From positions 29,328,901-29,392,900 of the forward strand of contig NC_021674.1 in assembly GCF_000247815.1 (NCBI RefSeq): a stretch of DNA of 64,000 nucleotides, in the 5' to 3' direction. The notes beneath the pieces are model-generated. The model made no database searches and was not told the origin of the DNA. It was given only the letters and a program-made list of their open reading frames with translations. The position numbers and the translations under genes are program-made. Positions 12,539 to 64,000 of the stretch are shown piece after piece. The stretch comes from Ficedula albicollis. Its lineage: Eukaryota > Chordata > Aves > Passeriformes > Muscicapidae. Each line of letters begins with the position of its first letter. The stretch's first letter is position 1.

Positions 12539-15500
12539 TTTTTTTGCTTTTGTTTTTTAGTATGACAGTATATTCTTATAAAAAGATACAGATAAAAAGG
12601 ACACTACAGGATTTGTACATTTAATTCACTTATAGTCTTAAACTGACTAAGAAATGAGGATAGGCCAAGGCATTACAGCAGCATACAACCTCCCACTTCA
12701 GTAAGCAGCACTGTACTTTCTAGCTTGGCAGGCAGGGCCACCTCCCAAAGTGACCTGCAAGTTTCAAGCTGAGCAGGCGTGCAGGGGAGCAGAACACCTG
12801 CAGGTGGGGATGATTTGGAAGGGAGGCATTGAGCACAGAGCAGCTCAGGTACCAAACATTCCCTCACAATTCTAGAAACTGCAAAGAGCTTTAAAGATCC
12901 TCTTTGAAGGCGAGCAGGAAGGGGCAAATGGCTCGGCAGAGAGGCTTTTCTAGATCACTTGGCTCAGAGCTCCTAGTGGGGGAGGCTGAAAGGACCAAGC
13001 TCTACATGAGCTATGGCAGAAACTAGGGTGGCCAATGGAGACTACCTCTTTGGATGGCAGGCAATCAGAAACCTCCTGTGTCTAGTAAAGAAGCCAAGGA
13101 GCCACGGCCATGGGATGGCCAGAGACTTCATGGGTAACAAACCAACGAGTAAGAAGATTTTGCTGACCTGGGGCAACCTGAGGAGGTGGGCTGGAGGAGG
13201 AAAGAGGTAAAGCATATGAAATCTTTCTTTGGCCATGAAGATAGGCAGGAATATTAGCTCTGAGGAAGGAGAACTGTCCCAGTTTGTCTCACTAGTGTGT
13301 TAAATCTGGTGAGAAGTTACAGAGCATGAACCACTTTTGGCCACCTAGCCAAGCTTCTCTGCAATTATTGACCAAATTTGTGTGGAAAGCTGAAGTTTGA
13401 GTGAGCAACAGTGCACCTTAACTCTTCTCAGTCTTCTCACCATGATGCATGATTAAGAAAACCATATTTTGTAGAAAGTGTTCTAAAATAACCAGCCTCC
13501 ATCAGTTCACCACAAGCTTTAAAATAAGTGCTTTCCCAGAACCAGGATCACCAGGGGCAGAGTGATTATGACGAAAGCCAAAAGTTTTTTTTCTTATCTC
13601 CCTTCCCAGATCTCATCTCACTGTTCACCTGCATCCCCTGGCCTGGCTCAGCTGGCACAGGAACCAAGCCAGCTCTCCAGCTGGTGTAATGCCCTGGCAC
13701 AGTCTCAATAGTCTTTGCTGTAATGCAGTGTATACATACAAACATAGCAAACTAAAATAAGGCAAAATAAATAGAGGCGTCAGATTTACAGGTTCCCCTT
13801 AGAGATTCCTAAAACTGTTTTTTTTTTTTTTAAATCATTTTACCCCCAAACAAACAGACAAACAAAACTCAAAACAACCAACCTAGAAACAAAACTGCAT
13901 ATATCATGTACATCATCTACTGTACAACAGATCTCCTTTCCCCTCATGGAAACTTCTGACACAAGCTTCTCCCGTGCAACCCAGCTCAAAGTGTGATCTT
14001 TCCTAAAGAAAAGGAAAGATTTAGCCAGTGGGGCTGATCATTATGGAAACACCTAACCCCTGGCCTCCCACCAAGATCCTTTGCAATTCCTTTCCCTTCC
14101 TCAGACATTGTGAACACATTACAGAAATGCTCCTGAAAGACATCCAGGTTGTTTCCCCAGTGAGGAAGTCTCTCAGCCCTGAACACTAGTCCTACTTCTG
14201 CTCTTGTAGGGAACTGGTGGCTGGACAATGGTTGTGCTACAGACCATGGAAAGGTCGTGCTCCTTGAAGTCACTTTACCTTGCAGCATTTCTAAAGACAT
14301 GATAGACTGAGAAGAGTGACTCAGTTCAAAGCAAGTGGAAGGGAGAGTGAGTCTTCTTCAGTCTTTTCTGGGATCATCCTAATGCAATCTATGCAGCAAC
14401 AGTGCAGAGACACAGAGGTGAGTGAGCACTAGACCTTTAGGGACAGATTCTGGAGAGTTAGAAAGTACCTGTGCTGGGTGTGAGGAACTTCATCTTAAAG
14501 TCAGCACTTACTGTATTTCTGCAGGATGCAGAACAAGCCCTCAATTATGCCTTTCTCACATCTCTTCTTCTCCACTTATTTCCAATGACAGTGTCTTCTC
14601 TTAAAATGCTGTTTCAAGGCACAGGTGCAAGGACAACAGCAGACCCTAGCTCTTCTCCAGCTTCTCCAGTGATGTTAGACCTCAGACTACTTCCTAAACC
14701 TACTCAGGAATAAGATTTTCCATTCTCCTTCAGCAGCTGGCAACTCAACCAGAACCGCTGGAGAAGAGAGCATTATATGCAATCACAGTACCCAAGAGAT
14801 GAGAAACATGGACAAACTTGGCTTCAGCCAGAATCTGCTGCCAGGCCCTACAGCAGAGCCAATTTTTTCCTTATCTTCTGTGTAGGTAATCTAATCTCAA
14901 TACAGTAGATAATTTAATGGGTCTCTCTACTTGTCACCACTTGTATGAAAACACTGCTTGCCTCAGTGTGAAACTGAGCTTTTCCAAAACCTCCTTTATG
15001 AACTTTCACCATGAAGTCGAGAGCCTGGAGGACTGTCCAGCACACTGAATGAAGCTTTTGGCCACCATCGCTGATACAAAACAGGGAGAGCTTGGGGTGC
15101 TGGAATGCTGAGAAAGTCAAGCTGTATTGAATCAGGGCATGACTCTGAGCTTTCTGTCCATCCCCTAAAGGATCCCACAGATGATTTAGAGGAGTTGCAC
15201 AATCTCTCATTATTAATGTATGAATCAAAGAAGTGGCAGAATGACAGCAGCTTTCTTTAACTCCCAGCGGCTGGAATGTTGTCGCGTACCATCATACAGG
15301 ACCTCTTTAAATCAGGGCTGAACTGTGTACACAAAGGGACAGAGGATTTATCACTCTCTGCTTTTGCTACATTTGTGGCCTGGCAAAGTGACTTCAGTTT
15401 CAGAAAGCACAGCACAAACCTGGTTTGACAAATACCAGAGCAGGGGAAATGCTGTGTTTATATTCAAAGGGTTTGCCCTGAGGTGTTTCTTCTCTGGCAG

Positions 15501-17021
15501 CTGCCATGCTGACAGGCTGCCTTATCAAACTAGTACCTGGGGAGCAAGCAAGCAGCTGTACTTGCACATCATCCTGCACCAGGACTGACCTTGGCACTAC
15601 ATGTGAAGTTCTGGGCGAGTCCTAAACCCAGAGAGAACAAAGAGGGAGGGAAAAAACCCTACGATGTTCTAATCCCTAAAAGCATAATCTTTGGAATTCA
15701 GGGATTATTCAAATCTAAACTCAATTGTATACCAATTTGGCACATATTACCACCTCTCATATGGCTTACACGGCATAGGTTACATGGCATGCTTTAAAAC
15801 AAGACAAACAAAAGGGCTGGGATATATAGCAAGTCTAATTCAGGGAGCAGCAAGGAGCTTGTTAATATAATTTACAAGAGACATTTCTAAAAATCCATTT
15901 GTAATTTAAAATAAAAATGCTTTAAAAAGTGAGATTTTTTTCTTAAACTTTCAAAAACCTTTATGAAATAGTCTTTCTTCTACAAGGTGCTTGTGTCCAC
16001 TGCAATAGGCATTGCTGTTAATAGCTAATCCCAGAAGGGGAGTGGGATAGTAAGGGAGGAGAATGCACCCAGCTCTTGTAAGATACCAGCTCTTTACGAT
16101 GAGTATTATACAGAGGCGCGGCAGTCTGGAATGTCCTAAATAGGGAAATCCTGGGGTGGGAGACTCAAAATTCAGTAAACAGTGAAACATCAGAGTTTAA
16201 CGATTCTGACTTTTTTGCTTCTCTTCTCTCAATTCTCTCTCTTTCTTTGCTTTTAATAGTTTACATAATTATTTAACTCTCAAAGTGTTCAGAAAACCAC
16301 CACAGTTTGCTTCTTCAATATTGTAGTGTGTAATACTGATCAGGCAGCGTGCATTGCAGAGGAAGTTCTGTTCTGCAGACTCAGTGCAGAGCCTGACGTT
16401 AAGTGACATTCAGAGAAAAATCAAACCAAATGATTAAACTTCCCTAGGATTCCTTGACGTTTTGTGCTGTTGACTAATGCAGCAATTTGTAGATGGCGAG
16501 TCCCTTTCCTCAAATGTTCTCTCTTTTCTTCCTGTCTAGAAGGAAGAATCTATCACCATTCTTTCTTTTCCTTCTCCAGGGAAGATAATAAAAACAAAGA
16601 CAAGTTTGAAAAAAAGGTAAAAAAAAGGCCATGACAGCCCACAATCCAATCCTTTTCCTAGAACCATGAAGACACATAGAATTCAAGCCTCTTCTTGGGT
16701 TCTTTGCTTTTCAGCTTATATTTAATTAATGTAACTGAACTACAAATTTATTTGTTTCCTCTGAATAAGCCCAACTCCAAAGCCTGCTTGGCTTGCACAA
16801 TTCTGTGTCCTCCTTGAAAAACTCTTAGTTTTAATTATGGGGCTCTCCCTTGGTTCATCATCCCGAGTGATTTCTTCAAAATGAAAAAGTCAGCGTGCTC
16901 CAAGGCTCTTCTTTGACACCATTCATATCTTACTGAGTGACGTGGTTCCCCTTGGCAGGAGTGAGGTGTGTGCAGTGGAGGTCAGGCTGTTAGACAGAAA
17001 GGCCAGTTCATGCCAACAGCA

Positions 17022-17195
17022 ATCACAGCTAGCATCAAGAGGCAAAGAGATCTCACTTCTGGCAGGCAGTGAGCCTGTTCGCTGTTTGCTACTGGAGAAC
17101 TGCGGATCATCACAGCTAGCATCAAGAGGCAAAGAGATCTGACTTCTGGCAGGCAGTGAGCCTGTTTGCTGTTTGCTACTGGAGAACTGCGGATG
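17022..17195. repeat. 87-bp two-copy tandem duplication in candidate 3' UTR
   Basis: Units start with ATCACAGCTAGCATCAAGAG at 17022 and 17109 and differ at only a few bases (for example tctcac/tctgac and gttcgc/gtttgc). Open frames cross it on both strands only because the unit length is a multiple of three. Confidence 0.93.
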
Positions 17196-17760
17196 ATACC
17201 AGGGAGCTCCCAATTTCCAATCTTGCACAAACAGATAAGAAATTTTCCACTGATTCTCTGCCAGCCTCTAGCAATGACAAGGCTCTACAGTCATCTACTT
17301 GTAATCCCAACCTGGCAGTGGCTTAGTTTTCTAAAGGAAAGCCAGAGTTTCTTTCCAAGAAGATGCATTTCATAGCTTTGAGACTCAACCACCAAGAAAA
17401 TCCAGAAAATTCCTTCTAGCAAAGCAGAATCCAAAAGACTTTTGCAAATTATTGTATGTTGATCCTGATTCTTGAATTTAATTTTGTTACAGAAACTGAA
17501 GACTTCTTTCTAAGCTTCACTTGCTTTGGACAGTGTAGGCCACACAAAAACATTATACAGGACGTGTGCTTAAATGCATTTTTCAGGTGCTAATCAATGG
17601 CTTATAAAATCCAATTCTAGAAGGGAATTGGAAACTTGAGAACCACATCCCAATAAACCCCTGAAGGCCAGTCTAGATCCTGAAGAAGTGATAGTTGTTT
17701 ACAGAGTTGGTCTGAAATTAGTCTTCCTGGTTATCAGCAAGATGGAGATCATGACTAGTT

Positions 17761-17766
17761 TTTATT
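17761..17766 (-). terminator. Candidate proximal poly(A) signal (AATAAA)
   Basis: Minus-strand AATAAA about 360 nt after the DAAM2 stop codon. The downstream sequence is not notably GU-rich, so it is at best a weak alternative site. A second AATAAA is at 16747-16752. Confidence 0.2.
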
Positions 17767-18126
17767 TTGGCACACAGAAAATTATCTTGTTCCGGCTGTG
17801 AGGCTGTCTGCAAGGCCCAAGTGCTTTCTGTCATCACCAGGAAGCCTTTGATGACACAACAAACTCCCAGAAGCAAACCTGTCAGCTTGCATGGCCCAGT
17901 CACAGGACCTGCTGGATCCACAGAGGCACTTTTATAATGGTTCATATTAGGAGCACAGAAGAGGGATGAGAGGAAAGCTGATCATGGAAAGGTAACGTCT
18001 CTAGCTACAGACCAAAGAAAGCCTTTGTGGCAGCTGTCAGCCAGGCGCCATCACACACATTCATCCTCCTTCTTTTGCACTTTTTCATCACCTTCTTTTG
18101 GTTGATTATTTCTCTTCCTCTTGCAA

Positions 18127-62686
<44,560 letters not shown>

Positions 62687-64000
62687 CTGAAAGATAAAAT
62701 GAGAGCATTTAAGCTTTTCCTGAGCTATCCAGGTTGAAAGGCAAGTGGCCATTATGTGTAGTGATCAGCAAAAGGTAACCTGGTGAGTGTACAAGTTTTT
62801 AAAGGATCATGCCAGTGGTCCTTCTGGATCCAGATTCTGCTCCCTAGCTGACAGCTAATGTAAAAATGATGCCTTTTTACTCAATGCCATAAAAAGAGAT
62901 AAAGGAATGGCTGGGGAAGAAAGTCCTGATACATTTCTGTCTTCAGATAATGCCTTCAAAGTGCCAAGTCCATTTATTTTGAAAAAGAGAAGTCATCACT
63001 AAAATAACCACAGCTGCTTTGGCTTATAAATTACCCCATCCTTAATACAAGACCAGATTGCCATCATTTTTTTCTACTTTCTGTAGTTCTATTCTTTCTT
63101 TTTTACAAGGAGGAAGAACACTTCTCTGTTGGGTAATATATCAGTAACAAGGCAATTCTCATATCTCATACTGGCACAACTACTTCCTATTATTGACAGA
63201 AAATATGCAGGGCATGCTGGGGATAGATTAGATATGCAGAATGAGGAGTAGCTATGAAAGTAGAAAGGGAAGATCAGGTATGAAATCTACAATGAAGTCT
63301 GGTATCCAACAACACTGTATTTTTCCATGTCAAGAAATCAGTTTCGATTTTGGCTCACACCTATAACAAGAGGAACTGTAAAATCTTTAGTACAGGAGAA
63401 TTTGGTTTCATTTTGTTCTATAAATGTTCTTTTCAGTGGATAATTCAGAAGGGTAATGGGCCATGAATTACCTGCAGAGGCAGTTGGATGAAATGAAGAA
63501 TCCAAAAGTTTGGCTAAAAAAGGACTGAGAACAGGGAAGTTGAGAAGAGAGCCAGCTCATGTAGCTAGACTTCTCAAATGATGCATCCTATGGGAAAAAA
63601 TAATGGTAATGCCCCCAACCAAGTCTGTGGGTGAGAGCAAACAGACATTTTACAAAGAGGTAAGAGGTTTTGTGTGCCAAGTGGGGACTTCTTTCCCTTA
63701 TTTGCAATCTTTCTAAGCCATGTGCTCATTAGTGAAGAATGGGATCTACACAGAGATGATGACATTATTTTTACTTTTCAGTATCAAAGAAAGCTTTCAT
63801 GAGCATCTGAATGAAAAAAGACACATGAGGAAGCCTTGTTACAAAATCATGAGCACTTTTTCTGTTCTTCTAACCAGAATAACATTTACCAGAAGTCATA
63901 TACAAGGAATTTGCTAGAAACTACTGCCGATCTAAGATGTCATTAGAAGGAAAGTACTTAGAAGAGTTACCTACTTAACAAGACAATGAGAAGCTGTGAA
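62687..64000 (-). other. DAAM2: DAAM2 intron, 3' part, continuing beyond the window
   Basis: Ends with the ATCTTTCAG acceptor of the exon at 62686. Conceptual translation shows no exon resembling the end of the FH3/dimerisation region, so the next upstream DAAM2 exon must be past 64000. Confidence 0.8.

Larger units (their letters stand above)
12515..18126 (-). other. DAAM2: Probable DAAM2 3' UTR
   Basis: Begins directly after the TAA codon. No coding pattern or splice-like structure is seen through this stretch. It is AT-rich in places, with U-rich runs in transcript sense (13810-13835). The proposed end at about 12515 rests on ATTAAA at 12533-12538 followed by a U/GU-rich downstream stretch. 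If right, the UTR is about 5.6 kb. Weaker AATAAA signals at 17761-17766 and 16747-16752 could give shorter forms. It contains an 87-bp tandem duplication (17022-17195). The end is inferred, not demonstrated. Confidence 0.45.

Noticed and set aside
63466..63500. Possible upstream DAAM2 exon end (CTGCAG followed by GTAATT on the minus strand)
   Set aside because: The translated sequence does not resemble the residues expected before [10 protein letters not shown], and no matching acceptor or phase was found.

Overview
This is a vertebrate nuclear genome window, most likely from a songbird or another passerine. Compact GT-AG-spliced exons lie in long, CpG-poor introns. A CR1 LINE 3' end is present at 26645-26772. 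Two SINEs (9911-10107 and 46812-46950) combine a tRNA-Ile-like head with a CR1-like tail, the architecture of the TguSINE1 family described from zebra finch. The species call is inference from these repeats.

One protein-coding gene is clearly supported: the 3' part of DAAM2 (Dishevelled-associated activator of morphogenesis 2, a formin), transcribed on the minus strand from right to left. Fourteen coding exons between 62686 and 18127 join in one continuous frame and encode the last 637 residues: coiled coil, proline-rich FH1, the complete FH2 actin-assembly domain, the C-terminal DAD autoinhibitory motif and the stop codon. The GTPase-binding/FH3 half and the promoter lie beyond position 64000. 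DAAM2 rather than DAAM1 is indicated by the lasso peptide [14 protein letters not shown], the linker [18 protein letters not shown] and the segment [14 protein letters not shown].

The most interesting observation is an additional in-frame 33-nt microexon (51146-51178). It lies in the intron between the exons ending ...AYQRHQ and beginning KEMGSTED..., would insert DLLTNPSSCKQ into the FH2 linker, and has UGC motifs beside its acceptor as neural microexons do. It occupies the same place as the short alternative exon of DAAM1 (DFFVNSNSKQ).

Layout. 1-1315: candidate 3' end of a plus-strand gene with a poly(A) signal at 1287-1292; MOCS1 is the convergent neighbour expected from mammalian synteny, but no coding sequence is visible. 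1316-12514: intergenic, with one SINE and an exon-like ORF at 10920-11016. 12515-18126: probable long DAAM2 3' UTR. 18127-62686: DAAM2 coding exons and introns. 62687-64000: the next intron upstream.

The window also holds many two-copy tandem duplications with units of 47-154 bp. There are nine loci, including one nested A-B-B-A-B cluster and one inside a SINE. All lie in introns, the candidate 3' UTR or intergenic DNA, and several sit next to splice sites.
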